From positions 10,112,001-10,176,000 of the forward strand of contig NC_062254.1 in the NCBI RefSeq assembly GCF_905475465.1: a DNA stretch of 64,000 nucleotides. The letters run 5' to 3'. Below, in pieces: positions 43,976 through 56,205 of this stretch. Origin of the DNA: Pieris napi (taxonomy: Eukaryota > Arthropoda > Insecta > Lepidoptera > Pieridae). Position numbers and translations under genes: made by a program. The stretch's first letter is position 1, and each line of letters opens with the position of its first letter. The notes below the pieces were generated by a model. That model ran no database searches. It was not told the origin of the DNA and saw only the letters and a program-made list of their open reading frames with translations.

Positions 43976-46334
43976 ACATTCTTGTTTTCTTTAATTAAGT
44001 TGCACATGATGTTTTTAAGTTTATTGTGTTTACTATAATTTAATTATAGTGCAAAACGTGTAGACAAATAAATAGACATTTGATTAGTACACTACCGTTG
44101 TTTTTAAATATTATACTTTTAAGTATAAAGTATTTTTTTCTATAACGATGAGAAACGATTATATATTATATATAAGTGATTCGTGCTCGTCAACCCAAAA
44201 CATAAGAATGGAAATTTTAATTTAAAGTATGTGATTAATTCTGTTAAGCTGATCAATAGGCATTATTTAAGTAACAATTAAAAAAAATTAAGAGAAAGAC
44301 CGTTAAATAAAACACTTCGCGGTTAAACAGCGGTTTTATTTTAGTCTTCAATGCACATAAACCACACAATATAAATATTTATAACATCAAATTTTTGAGT
44401 CGTTGAAAATAGTATAACAATTTTAAATTTAACATTGCCAACAAAATTGTGAAAGCTTTAAAACAGTGAAGCACTAAATCCACGCTGACAGACACGCACA
44501 CAGGAATGCTTTTAAAAATCCTAATCTTGTAAAGTTGCTTAGAATGAGATCCGAGTCCTGTCAACTTAGACGTTTGACCCGTATATAAAAATATTATATT
44601 AGGAAAGTTTATTTTTATTCACAATTTGTTGCTTTATAATATAAAAATTTAACATAATTACATGTAAAGGAAAGGCAACTAGCGGCCTTATCTCTTTCGA
44701 GCGATCCATTCCAGGCAACCACTGTGCTAAAAAAAAATGTATTAAATTGCATAAGGTAGGCAAGAAGTGCAAAAATACATATATTAAATATAGTTATTAG
44801 GAAAATAAACTAAACAGGAACAAAAAACAAACTAAACTTATAAAGGATACATGAAAATAAAAAAAATAATAATAATAAAAAGTGAACATTTTTAATTTTA
44901 ATTTAAGATCAGTCTCACTTCAGTTAGTAGGTATTATTAAAGTTTTTAACGAAAAACAGAATTTTTCAACTTCAACTTAGATAAGACTAAACTTCTGCTA
45001 CTAAAGATTCTAGAGGTAGTCAAAAGACTACACGTTTTTTAAAGCAGTATATTCAAACGCTTAGCAATTTTAGCTCATAAGTGCAACCGCGGACTGACAG
45101 AAGCAATTAACTATGAAATTCTGCTTGATTATATGCAATAATTAAAATAAAATATATTAATTTATTATAACTTGGCGTATTATAAACTTAACTAATTAAT
45201 TAAATTACGTTTAATTTCATTACTCGTTTGCATTCTATCCTATAAACAAATATTTGTATAAATTTCTTTAGTATTAAATGATAATTAAAAGTTTATAATG
45301 TATTAGACATAGTAAATGTAACTGAGAAGTCATAGGCTCCTGAAATAGAGTTTTAACATCGTGGTACACTTTTTTTGAGATATCTATCAATTATTATTAT
45401 TAAGAGCCTTTGTGGGTTTGATTCTTAGATCCCTGCTTTATTTCAATTAAAATATTTTGAGGTCGAGCGTAAGTTCTGCTTACCTGATTCCTTTAAAAAG
45501 TCTTTAATAATGTAAATTAAAATGTAGAAATTTTATCGTTCGGTAAGATGTTATTATTAAAAGTAACAATGTTAATATATGACATATTTTTAATAGAAAA
45601 TAAGTATTAACAAATAACGAGTTACGGGACTTAAAAAAACAATAAAATTAAGATATAATAGTAGATAATAGATATATAATAGTATACTTGTCAGCCTTTT
45701 TTGTCTGTTTATGTATTTTGCAATATGTATACATAAATTAAAAAACGAGTGTAAAAAAATCCAGATTTAATTAAGTTATTACACTCACCACTTTCCATGG
45801 CGACGGAGTCGGAATAACTTTTATAAAACTGAGCATTAAAACGGGCCTATTTCGAGAATTAATTTATTCCGCAAACTGCACGCCAGTATGAATATCTGAA
45901 AACATTTTGTTAATGGAACCCGGTCGTGTTCATAGTTATTTTTTAACCCACATTTTGTAGTCAAATCAAATTAAAACCATTTCGCCGGATTCAATTTTAA
46001 TTATAAAATTCCAGACTATACAAACAAGGCTTGAATTTGTGATACTAGGCTGTGAAGATACGCTTCTTTAAGTACGGTAATTATTTTTTTTAATTTGTTG
46101 AACTCCTAAAATTTCAGGATTAATAATGAATGAAAATTGTATAACTTAAAATTTTCTTTTATTGCCAGCGTTCACCGACACGATCGCAATGCGCCAAAAT
46201 ACAAAGGTTAAATTTAGTCTTTCTGAGAAGCTATATTCTATATTACAGTGTTGGTTTCACATTGTGTGTATATTTAATTAATTAAATGTAAGCTACAGGA
46301 ATACTTTTACTATACGAGTATATAACTAACTTTA
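43976..46334. other. AT-rich stretch without recognised genes
   Basis: Over 2.3 kb without a family landmark or credible coding frame. AT-only runs such as AAAAATAATAATAATAAAA (44862) are the only visible structure. Confidence 0.45.
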
Positions 46335-46570
46335 AAATTGAGGTCGTAACTTCGATCCCCGGCTATGCACCAATGGACTTTCTTTCTATGTGCACATTTA
46401 ACATTCGCTCGAACGGTAAAGGACAACATCGTGAAGAAACCGGCTAACCTTAGACCCAAAATGTCGAGGGCGTGCGTCAGGCACAGATGGATGATCACCA
46501 ACTTACCTATTAGATTAACAAATGATCATGAAACAAATACAGAAATCTGAGACCCAGACCTAAAAACATG
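46335..46570 (+). mobile_element. SINE-C copy, body well preserved
   Basis: GAGGTCGTAACTTCGATCCC and CGGCTATGCACCAATGGACT lead into CGCTCGAACGGTAAAGGACA, CGTGAAGAAACCGGCTAACC, GTCAGGCACAGATGGATGAT and ACAAATACAGAAATCTGAGA. The A-box part of the head is lost. Confidence 0.82.
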
Positions 46571-46699
46571 ATGTTTTTTTTACCTTACTCAGATGACCAG
46601 AGTTTAAGATGTGGCATCCGTATTTTACTACTGAGCCGAATTGTTTATAAAATTATATAGAGTGATTCTCGATCGGAGCGACGCATAAGCACCAAAATG

Positions 46700-46860
46700 C
46701 ACAAACTCAGAATAACTTTATTCATATAGGTAAACAAGTACACTTATGAACGTCAGAAAAGAAGTTAAATTAATTCTAAATTTACATTTACTACTAGTTC
46801 GCAAGTCAAGGGCGTAGAGTGGTCAAGAAAAACTGGCAAGAAACTTTCCGCCAACTTCCG
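46700..46860 (-). mobile_element. LINE-B 3' UTR fragment
   Basis: The reverse complement ends TATATGAATAAAGTTATTCT. On the plus strand ATAGGTAAACAAGTACACTT, AAGTCAAGGGCGTAGAGTGG and GGCAAGAAACTTTCCGCCA match 9270-9440. Confidence 0.75.
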
Positions 46861-47523
46861 CTTTCAGAAAGAAGAAAAACTTACACATCTAGTTGAAGAA
46901 CTATTTCATTGGATTCTTTGAAGTTGATTGCAAATAATTGTATATGAATCATATCAACCGACCCTTCAACATAATTTAAAATAACATAAATTTATAGTAA
47001 CTTTTAGATATGTAGGATCAATAGCGGTGGTGTCAGCCGCAATCGTCATTGTCACAGAGATCATAAATTAACAACATCAAAGTCAAATTAGTTAAAAACC
47101 ATTACTACCTGTGGTTTAATCGATTTGCCAATATTAATAGATCTACAAATTAACGCCTATTTAATAGTCCGTTATAATAGGGATACAGATCGCAACAACC
47201 ATAAAAATAGTTTTGGTTTAGATTGTTATTCATAAAAGTTAAAGCGGCCGTTTTATTTCACCAAGGTCAATCATACTATTTCCGCGAAAAGAGTGATAAT
47301 AGATTATTACATTTTAAACATTCGTGAAATGTGCCGTTGTAATGTGCGTTAACTGTGTCGTACGTACCTATGTTTAAACAGTGAAATAAATGTAAACGCT
47401 GTTTTTCAGTCTAATTAGATGAATTACTGTAGTAAAAACATTTAGTTATTTTTTAACTATTTACACTAAATACGTAACAATAATGTTTAATTCGTCGAAT
47501 AGGAAAAAGTGAGTGTACTTATG

Positions 47524-47700
47524 TACACGCGTTAGAAGTTATACTTCTTTGGCGTAACAAGATAAATATCTTTAAAAAAAAATATTCTATGTTTGTAGAA
47601 AAAACGACACTAGCAATAGAAAAAACTGTAACTTCAGGGTGTCGGTTTTTTGTGACACGTGTTGTTTTTCCCTAACGCGCCAATAGAAGTATAACTTCAA
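47524..47700. mobile_element. MITE with GAAGTTATACTTC-type ends, short copy 2
   Basis: The left end GCGTTAGAAGTTATACTTCT and the right end AGAAGTATAACTTCA are inverted. The inner TAACGCGCCAATAG mirrors the left TTCTTTGGCGTAAC. The interior differs from copies 1 and 3. Confidence 0.6.
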
Positions 47701-47964
47701 AAATGAGCTTTCATTTGATATATCAAATTGTATATGTAATGTACTTAGTATTCTATTTTTATATTTCCTAAAAAAAAAATCTGCTTTTACGACTTTGTTC
47801 CCCGGGTCAAGCCATATAATGATTCACATTATAGGTGGAAACAGTACAAAAATCCATTTGATAGCTTTTGAGATTATCGAGTACATACAGACAGTTTGAC
47901 GCGGCCGGCTTCAAATATGTAAAGCTTAGATATAATGTAGGTAACAAAAAAGATTAAAACAATA

Positions 47965-48160
47965 TATTTTTTTTTATTGAACTGGGGGCAAACGGGTAGA
48001 AGCCTCACCTGATGTTAAGTGATACCGCCAGAGGGCTCGTGAGTGCGTTGCCGGCCTTTTAAGAATTGGTACGCTTTTTCTTGAAGGACCCTAAGTCGAA
48101 TTGGTTCGGAAATACTTCAGTGGGCAGCTGGTTCCACATTGTGGTGGTAAAATTATCTTT
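47965..48160 (-). mobile_element. LINE-E 3' end
   Basis: TTTTTTTTATTGAACTGGGG, GCAAACGGGTAGAAGCCTCA, GTTGCCGGCCTTTTAAGAAT and CAGCTGGTTCCACATTGTGG in order; about 20 bases (the CCATGGACACTCTC block) are deleted. Confidence 0.78.
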
Positions 48161-48829
48161 ATCAATATTTTTTAGAAACCTAACACAAACTATTTCGTTT
48201 ATTGTTCTCACTCCATCATTGAACAGCATTTTACTTTTCTTTCAGCATTTGGTTTCCACAATTTCTAATCCACGCTCCAATAGCCGTTATCATGAACCAC
48301 CACTTACTATAAAGTTCCTCCTAAATACACATGTGTACTACTTTGACTCATACACATTTTAAGACCCGAAAACTATTAGTCCTTAAAGGATTTCCTAGAA
48401 AACCTTCCATTCGATATGGCACGTCGATTGCCGTTCGAAGATCAGATTAAGCCGGTAAGCTACGAATTCTATTCGACTGAAACCTGACATGGCTCGGGTT
48501 TTTGAAAGCATTTCTGAGTTCTAAACGGATTCAACTCGGTAAATGTTATATTTAAACAATTTTTAAAAATAAGTAATAACGTAACGTTCCTTCCTTCTCT
48601 AAAGATGGTTGAGATCCTTTTTTAAAGATGGTTTGAGATCGTGGCTGAACAATTTTAATACATATTTAGAGGATGGGTTAAAATATTTGCATATAAGTTT
48701 AAAATTCTTTAGTTTGATCTTTTGGTTTGACCTAATATAAATTGTTTAATTAAAGTACAAATTTAAGTTGTTATAAACTATAATATAAACTAAAAATACC
48801 ATCCGTATCACCTCAACGTTCGTGGTTCG

Positions 48830-48960
48830 AGCATACCAATTCCTAAAAGGTCAGCAACGCACTTGCGAGTCTTCTGGCAATGTGAGTGTCCATGAGCGGC
48901 GGTAACACTTAACATCAGGTGAGCCTCCTGTCCGTTTGCCTCATTTTTCATAAAACTTGT
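48830..48960 (+). mobile_element. LINE-E 3' fragment
   Basis: ACCAATTCCTAAAAGGTCAG, ACGCACTTGCGAGTCTTCTG and AACACTTAACATCAGGTGAG, in reverse orientation to 47965. Confidence 0.75.
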
Positions 48961-49704
48961 ATAATATGTCAAAAGTAAAGAATTGTTTGGCAATTTATAG
49001 TCAGTCAGCTATATTTATTAGTATGTGTTGTTTGATTCTTTAAAAAAAATTTTTACAAATTAAAATCATAATATATCATTCAACATCGGAATAAAAAAAA
49101 AACTAATTATATTTTGTGTACGTCATAATATGTCACCGAACTATTTACTTCAAAGGGTAGAAAACAAAAACAGGTTCTACAAAATAAATAAATTAAAATC
49201 CTCTTTATCCTACTTACTTACAACTACACACGAGCATTAAATTTAACTTCAATATTACACGTAGCTGACTCTAATGAAATAACAGCGTACAACGATGGCG
49301 TGATATATTTTACTATTTATGTTTTAAATATTTTCTCATCTAATATGTTTTTAATTAGAATCATTCTTTAAACCTAATTATATGTCGAAAGAAAACACAA
49401 ATCTTTCTTGACTCAAGTTATATCACTTATCAACTTTATGATTCAGATGTAAATGCGCTATCAAAAGGCGACCTCGTATGTTTTACGAGCCAACTTTACA
49501 GAGCGATGTACGTCGTTTCTTTGAAACTTACGGGTGTTAGTTTGAATTTTCGCGGTGCACTTCATAAGTTATTAACGCGGTTAAGACGTCTTTGAAAATT
49601 CTTACAGAATACATACATACTAAAGGTAACGTACGTAATACGTCAAATCTAATAGCTGTTCTAAAAGAAAACGAATTCGCTTCGTATTTTGTTCTGTTTT
49701 TATT

Positions 49705-50025
49705 GAAGTTATACTTCTTTAGGCGCGATATGAAAAATTGATGATAGTGACATTTTACGATGCGAGCGCACCGTGACACAAAATTAACAGAGTGAAGTTG
49801 CCCACCCTTGCCCCCAAGAAATTTAGCAATGCTGTTTCACAAAGACCTATTGTTACTTAGTTAAAAGGTTATGAAACATACCTAGTTTTTAAATTAATAT
49901 GATTTAATAATTGAATAATATACTAAATATTAAATATTATTAAATTATTAACGTTAAATATTTATTATTAATTATTTAATATTTAAAAAAAAAAAAGAAA
50001 GCCAAAGAAGTATAACTTCTTACGC
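49705..50025. mobile_element. MITE with GAAGTTATACTTC-type ends, copy 3
   Basis: The left end GAAGTTATACTTCTTTAGGC and the right end CCAAAGAAGTATAACTTCTT are near-perfect inverted repeats. The left 100 bases match copy 1 (GATATGAAAAATTGATGATA, CACAAAATTAACAGAGTGAA). The middle is AT-only and full of ATTATTAAAT-like words. Confidence 0.7.
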
Positions 50026-50034
50026 GCGTACATA

Positions 50035-50150
50035 AGTACACGAATTCTTAAAAGGCCTGCAACGCACTCGCCCCTCTGGTATTGTGAGTGTCTATGGGCG
50101 GCGGTATCACTTAACATCAGGTGAGCCTACTACCCGTTCCCGTTCGACCC
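50035..50150 (+). mobile_element. LINE-E 3' fragment
   Basis: GAATTCTTAAAAGGCCTGCA, TCTATGGGCGGCGGTATCAC and TTAACATCAGGTGAGCC; it follows directly on MITE copy 3. Confidence 0.72.
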
Positions 50151-50595
50151 TCTTCTAAACAAGAATGTGTGTTGTAAACAGTATTTCATTAACTAGTTTT
50201 ATACGTAAAACGCCGTAATAAATCTAAAGACAGTGCAGAGGGTTTTGTTTCATTTCGCATACATACAGTCGATGTATTGCACATAAAAAGTGACACTGAT
50301 TTTATAGCCAAAAAAAAAAAAAATATAAAAATATAATATAAAATATAAAAAAATAAAATCATATATTAAAACCGAAATCTATTTAGTTTATCTATTAAAT
50401 TGCAAGTGCATTGCAACAATATGGTTATAATGTATTAAAATGGTTATAATGATTTATGGCCTATTCAGAAAATTGTAATTCGCATAAATTACTCTCGTTT
50501 TCAGAAGGCTAAAACAGGCTTTAGATCAAGTGTAATAGAGTGGTAAAGTTTCCAGGAAACCCATTTTCAGAACTGGTTATACTCCTTTGATGGAA

Positions 50596-50889
50596 GAATA
50601 TTCTAGAGTGAACTCTTTAGGTGTGAGACAAGGACGGAATGGTACGCGAGATATAGGGAAGATCAGAACCTTCTCGAAGCTAGATTGAACATTCTAGAAT
50701 GCCATTGGACAAGGAAGGAGCTATGTGAGAAAGAGAGAGTAGGTACATACGTTCTAAAATTGTGCGATAAGGATAGTGAACAACTACTTAGTACCACTCC
50801 TATGTAGAAAGTTCTCGAACATCGATCAAGATTATTCCCAGGGATATCTGAGCAAGCCAAAACGCAACCGGTATATTCAGTTTCAAGTT
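50596..50889 (+). promoter_or_regulatory. heat-shock-element cluster with core-promoter-like end
   Basis: Three perfect three-unit heat-shock elements (GAAnnTTCnnGAA) lie at 50666-50678 (GAACCTTCTCGAA), 50687-50699 (GAACATTCTAGAA) and 50807-50819 (GAAAGTTCTCGAA), plus an imperfect one at 50596-50608 (GAATATTCTAGAG). Sixty bases after the last element comes an insect initiator match TCAGTT at 50877-50882. A weak TATA-like GATATC lies about 30 bases upstream of it. An A-rich leader-like sequence follows (AATAGTGAATACAAGTGACA). Such clusters are typical of Hsp70-type promoters bound by HSF. No heat-shock coding sequence follows. Alternatives are the U3/R part of a heat-responsive LTR or the promoter of a non-coding transcript. 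Confidence 0.6.
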
Positions 50890-51465
50890 CGATTCCGACA
50901 GTTTAATATCGAAAAGATATAGTGAAATAGTGAATACAAGTGACAAATTACTGTGTGAAATGTGTAATAGTAATTAGTGACCGTATTTTGTGTATGGTAA
51001 TTAGGGTATTTCTAAGCGTAATTTGTGTTTTTTTTTAAATATTGAAGTGATCTAAGGCGTATTCTATCCGATCGTGACAATATGAACTCAGACAAACTAA
51101 ACTAGGGTATTTTTTTTTTCAATTCAAAGGCCCTTTCTTTTATTAAACTATAAGCTGATCCCGAAAGGTCAATGTATGTCGTGTTACAGATTAGCTGAAC
51201 TTAATTTATGATTTTATAAAAGTAATATGAATACTTTCATAAAATCATGACACAAAAATAAAGGTTGTATATTTAAGTAGCTTCATATATTTTCCATAGT
51301 TTTCGTAACTATATACCCATGAACATTTTATATTGTTTTTTTTTTTCATGTTTTTTTCCAATGTTCTTCGATTCTGCTATTCGTGATGAAAACAAATCAA
51401 AAACTATGAAAAACGGACTAGTCGTTTTCAAATTATAAGTGTTCAAACAAGTCCGACTTTGTTTA

Positions 51466-53029
51466 TGGTAGGGGAGCCCAAGAGGGGATTTCGGGATTTA
51501 CTAAAGCGCGGCAGATTAATATATAGGGGGATACCTTGTACCCGGTTAAGTACCTCCACAAAATATGAGGCCCATATATAAGGCCGCCCATGAAGGAGAC
51601 AGGATCAGATTAGTAAAAAAAAATTGACCATCAGAAATTCCCGAGCGCGTCAGATTAAGGTAGGGTGAGTTCCTAAAAAGTGTATATTCCACTAATCTGA
51701 CAATTTGAGAGTGACGGAAAAAAAGGGGAGGGCAACAAAGTTGTAAAAAAAAACCGTCATCTCGACATTCTCGAGCGTAGATAATTTTTTTTTTATTTTG
51801 AAGGAAATAATTCAAGAATAATGAAAAATATATAATCTGACGATTTCCGCAAGCCGAAATAACAAAAAATCGTCGATAAAGTTAAATGCGTGCAGCTGCG
51901 TGATGCCTACATTTCCTTTAACCGATCGGAATCTACTAAACGGCGTTCTAAATATTTCCCTCAAAATTACATTTCCTGTGAATTTGAACCGATTCGGACC
52001 GATAGATTTTGAGAAATTTTGAAAAATCTTAAAAAAATAAGTAATATTTTTTTTTAAAGTGGTTTCTTTATCGATCAACTTCAAAAACTAATCCGCCTTT
52101 GAGCTTGAAAAACCACGTCGATCGCCACCAAGCTCGTCAAAAGCGGTTGATTAGTTCGAGAGATATCGTGAACGAAAGAAACCCGAAAAAGTGTTTTTTC
52201 GGGATTACTCCGAAATTTGTGGTTCTATCAATTAAAATTGCGCGAAAATTGAAAATTCTATCAACCGCGTGAAAATTGCTTGATCCATTCAAAAGTTATT
52301 GCGGTTTGAAAATTCCAAAAATAGTGTTCTATGAAAATTCTATCAGACTTTCGAGCTGGGAGAGCTCAAATGCATGTTATTTCTTTGAACTCAGCGAGCT
52401 CAAAATATCAATTTTAAGCGCCCAGGAATGGAAGTAGCGGGAAGTTGCAGGAATGGCCCTTTCGGTGAATCGTTTTTCTAAATTTTTTTTGTCAGGCGAA
52501 TCCCTCTAGATAATCGTCAGATTATGAGACAGTACGTTTAGAACATAAAGATGAACCACATATATCTTAATCTGACGCGCTTGAGTATTTCAAAATTGCG
52601 ATTTTTTTTTGCATATTATGAAAATGGCCGTGGGTTTCCGTCCGATCGAAATCGTCAGATTAGTGAATGAGAGCTTTTTTTTGGTGCACTTAACACTCCC
52701 TTAGAAAATCTGACGCGCTCGATAAATTTGTTTTTTTTTCATTTTCAACCCTTAAATACAACCACCCGCATCATGCAAACGATCAGATTAACATACGTAC
52801 ATTATTAAAAATACGTAGGGTATAGATGCTATCAATATCTGTCGCGCTCGAGGATGTCCATGCAACAGTTTTTTTTTACATATTTAACTATCTATAGCCG
52901 CTTCCGCCACCGATGAAAAGGAATTTATCATATAACATTTTTTTCTTCTTTTTATCTAAGCTTTGCATCCCAATAGGTCTCTACGACGCTCGAGTAAATC
53001 CCCATTTAGCATCGTGGGCTCCCCTACCA
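51466..53029. mobile_element. 1.56-kb TIR element with modular CAGATTA / CTCGAGCGCG repeats
   Basis: Perfect 15-base inverted ends, TGGTAGGGGAGCCCA (51466-51480) and its reverse complement (53015-53029), are flanked by TTA on both sides (51463-51465 and 53030-53032). Inside, the motif GCGCGTCAGATTA (left half) or AATCTGACGCGCTCGA (right half) recurs about every 65-135 bases, usually with a run of 8-10 T or A. The centre (51830-52500) is unique and has no convincing coding frame. The 3-bp TWA-type duplication suggests a cut-and-paste element. I cannot assign the superfamily. Confidence 0.75.
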
Positions 53030-53524
53030 TTAATACAGTAACATTACTTACTGATTCTCTGAAAATAATGCTGACTGTACATATGTCAAATCTTCCTGAT
53101 ATCTATTATGAATTCCTACATTAAATAAAACACATGAAAAAATACTAAGCATTATTAAACATTTAATAAATCTCCGTTACAAAGCATTCTTATTAAGCGA
53201 TATTTAAAAATGTCGTATAAATTGAAACCGACATTTTATTAAAAACTGTCTGCCTCAGAGTCTCCTCATTCGGGACACGTTCAATTAATTTTGCGTATCG
53301 CAAAATCATTTCATAAAATGGATTTCATTTTTTGTTGGAATTATCTTAATAGCTCTCCTATTAAAATTGTTGGAAGTATATTATATTACAAGCATTCCAA
53401 CTCTATTACCAAGTCTAACTATTTTATGTTAATTTTTTTTAATTTTTTCATTTTAATATGGTTATAACTGGGTGAAGTTATAACGGCACGATTCAAGAAA
53501 TCTATGTTGTTAAAACACATAACC

Positions 53525-53930
53525 ACCAAATATACAGTATTTACAATTTAATAGTAATAATACAAATAATTCAAAATTATTAAAAAGAAAGTTTAAACAA
53601 ATTTAAAAAGTTTCGTACCCGTGGCAGTATACCTTTAACGCTGGCAGCATTTCCTCGCTGTATTGCGATACTTATTCGTTGAGCAAGGAAAGCACCAGCT
53701 CTGGGATCACCAGTACTATCTACCAGGAGCCAACTTTAATAAGCGCCTGTGCACTTGAACCCCACGGCCCAAGAGTCTCTACTCCAAAGGGAACAAAATC
53801 GAAGTCGAATGCAAGAGTCTTATATTTGAGCCGTTTATTAGTGTCGCCTGCGCTGCGGCCGCCAATGGCAATGGAGGCCATAGGGACATCAGTCAGTTGT
53901 TGAAGCAAATGTATAAAATACATGTGTTGA
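53525..53930 (-). pseudogene. LINE-F C-terminal remnant
   Basis: The minus strand first reads ASIAIGGRSAGDTNKRLKYK, then FVPFGVETLGPWGSSAQALI. After a one-base shift it continues RAGAFLAQRISIAIQRGNAA followed by SVKGILPRVRNF and a 3' UTR. The order VETLG.WG..A..LI......GDPRA..FLAQRISIAIQRGNA is a C-terminal end I remember from many retroelement-derived proteins in insects, but I cannot name the family with certainty. About ten residues are lost at the shift between ALIK and GDPRAG. Three more copies (17640, 28195, 58835) have the same orientation. The copy has no catalytic domain and is dead. Confidence 0.65.
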
Positions 53931-54299
53931 TATTTTATTTAGGGTTTTACTCATGTCAGAATCATGCACCATTTTCCAAATAACTTCGCGTATAAAAAGA
54001 AAACGTGTTGAGTTCGAGAGCACGAGCTCAAAAGTTAGATATGAAATCCGTGCCATGGATGTCGGACATAACGCGAGGTTTGTAAAGCTGGGCTTACAAT
54101 TCTATTTAGTTGGGTAGTGAGAATTTACTCACTTAAACACCTCGGGCCCCAAAGAGGCCCTAAAATGAATCGTGAAGATCGTTAACCCATTCAAACCAAG
54201 GAAAAAAGTTACTGCTGATTATTCTTCGCTTGCCATAGTACACTTCACTTCATGGAAGGATTACTTAATACTCGTCATTTCCAAATTCGTCGTTTGAAT

Positions 54300-54595
54300 A
54301 AATTCGAAACTCTTGTTAAACGTAAATTAATCAATAAAACTTGTTACAATTTGACGATTATTTAAATGATCCTAATCCTTGGGATTGATTTTCTCCAGTT
54401 TAAACAATTTGTGACTCAATACTTGGCGATTAAAAAGAGTGGCGGAGAGTTCTTGCCCGCTCTACGCCCTTGACTTGCGAACTGGTAATAAATGTTAATT
54501 TAGAATCAATTTAACATCCTTTCTGTTGAAGTTCATAAGTGTACTTATTTACCTATATGGATAAAGTTATTTTGAGTTTGAGTTTATAGCCCCCT
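54300..54595 (+). mobile_element. LINE-B 3' end with TTTGAG tail
   Basis: The coding end CTTGTTAAACGTAAATTAAT and AATGATCCTAATCCTTGGGA (NDPNPWD, stop) is followed by AAAACTTGGCGATTAAAAAG-like sequence (here AATACTTGG...), AGTGGCGGAGAGTTCTTGCC and TATGGATAAAGTTATTTTGA. It ends in a short GAGTTTGAGTTT repeat, the natural 3' terminus of the family. Confidence 0.82.
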
Positions 54596-56039
54596 TAAGT
54601 CGAAACACAATTACAATTAAATTACACAATTAAATTCGACAAGCGGCGTGTAAAACGACAAAACGGCAGCTTATAAAACAGCTTGAAATAATAAAATATT
54701 AAAATATATAACGTTTACGTAACAAGCTAATAAAATTCCAAAAGAATCCAATTATTATCTATCACTTAAACATTCCATACAAATTTATAATATTTTAAGG
54801 GATATTATTTCTATTTGACAAATGATCCCTTGTCGCTAAAGAATGCTCTCAAAGCCTTTTCGTCCTTTCCCTAACAATTTAACTTAGGGATGATGTAATA
54901 CTTTAATCGCGTGACTATTATTTTTATACCCCATTAAACGACGAAGGCGAGATTTGAGAAGACTTACTTTCAAAATAATGTTTTTGGTTCACACGTGTAC
55001 TACAACTTTCATCGAAAGAAATGATTATATATAAATACCTGCTGACCCGGCAAGCGTTTGTATATGTGCCATGTATATAATATATATGCAAGACGAAACT
55101 GATGACAAATCAGAATCGAAAAAAAATCAAATCATTTCGTCTTTTGTTTCACATTCTCACCCCCAAATTACGCCAAAGTCAACATTTGTCACTTTTTAAT
55201 CTTGTACCATAAAACCCCTCTGACCCGTTAAGCTGCAGCGTTATAACCCCTTCAAAACAGAACTCATAGGAGATTGCCATTCTAAAATTGGTATTTTAAT
55301 GGTGTTTTGTAAGCATGTCGAACACACGCAGATTTGGTCAATGTAGGACATAGAAAGATAGTTTGATTTATGTTATGTATAATTGTATATTATGTATTAT
55401 ATATAATTGTATATGTGTTATAGTAGACCTCCTGTTTACGAGACAAAACTATCAGTTAAAGTTAATATACAAAGTCTTTATTATCTTCAAAACGAGCAAT
55501 AATGCTTTTGATACAATTCGCCTTTATCCTTAGAAGCTTCTAATTATTCGACGCAAAGAAGACCGTAATAATACGTAAATAAAATGCAGAAAATATTTCA
55601 TGGCAATAAAACAGAAAAGGCGCTGTGAAAATACATTTCCACACGTACATTAAAAGAAGATGGAAAGCAACCGATAATTGCGTTTTCCTGGCTTTTCTTT
55701 GAAGGAAAATATTGACTCCAATCAAATCGTTCCCCACGCAAATTTATTCATTACCATACCAGTCTTGCACTCGATAAGGCGCGGGTTTGATGTCCCGAGT
55801 GATCAATTGCTTCGTTCTTTGAAATTATATTTTATATTGCAAATTGGCATCGTATTAGCTTGTTTACCCCAATCGAACTGTCATAAAAACATCGAAATTT
55901 TTAGGTATTTTAAGATTTTTAATCTAATTTTACTTTAGTTAAAAAAAGCAGACTTTTCCTATAACACAGATAATCCTGTTAATCGATCAAGAGATGCCCA
56001 TCAATATTTTCGTCACGGCAAGTACTGCTTGACTTGGCT
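54596..56039. other. AT-rich stretch with a Helitron-like terminus
   Basis: CTGCTGACCCGGCAAGCG at 55060 resembles a reversed Helitron 3' end. At 55377-55420 TATAATTGTATATTATGTAT-like words repeat twice. No coding frame was recognised. Confidence 0.45.
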
Positions 56040-56205
56040 TGATTATTGCCAGTTCTTCCCTTCCGTTCTACGCCCTTGATTTGAAAACTTTCAGTAAATG
56101 TAAAATTTGAAGCATTTAATATATATTTATTTTTTGATGTTCATATGTGTATATTGTGTTACCTATATGAATAAACGATTTTGATTTGATTTGATTTATT
56201 GTTAT
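56040..56205 (+). mobile_element. LINE-B-related 3' end with TTTGA tail
   Basis: ATTGCCAGTTCTTCCCTTCC, ACGCCCTTGATTTGAAAACT and TGTTACCTATATGAATAAAC lead into GATTTTGATTTGATTTGATT, the tandem 3' tail. Confidence 0.75.

Noticed and set aside
42889..50028. loxP-like ATAACTTC...GAAGTTAT similarity
   Set aside because: The TIR words resemble half a loxP arm by chance. No 13-8-13 arrangement exists, and the context is a MITE.
51812..52084. 90-residue frame in the centre of the TIR element
   Set aside because: The sequence MKLIDKETTLKKNITYFFKI shows no transposase motif and composition is that of the AT-rich filler; kept open only as a very weak possibility.
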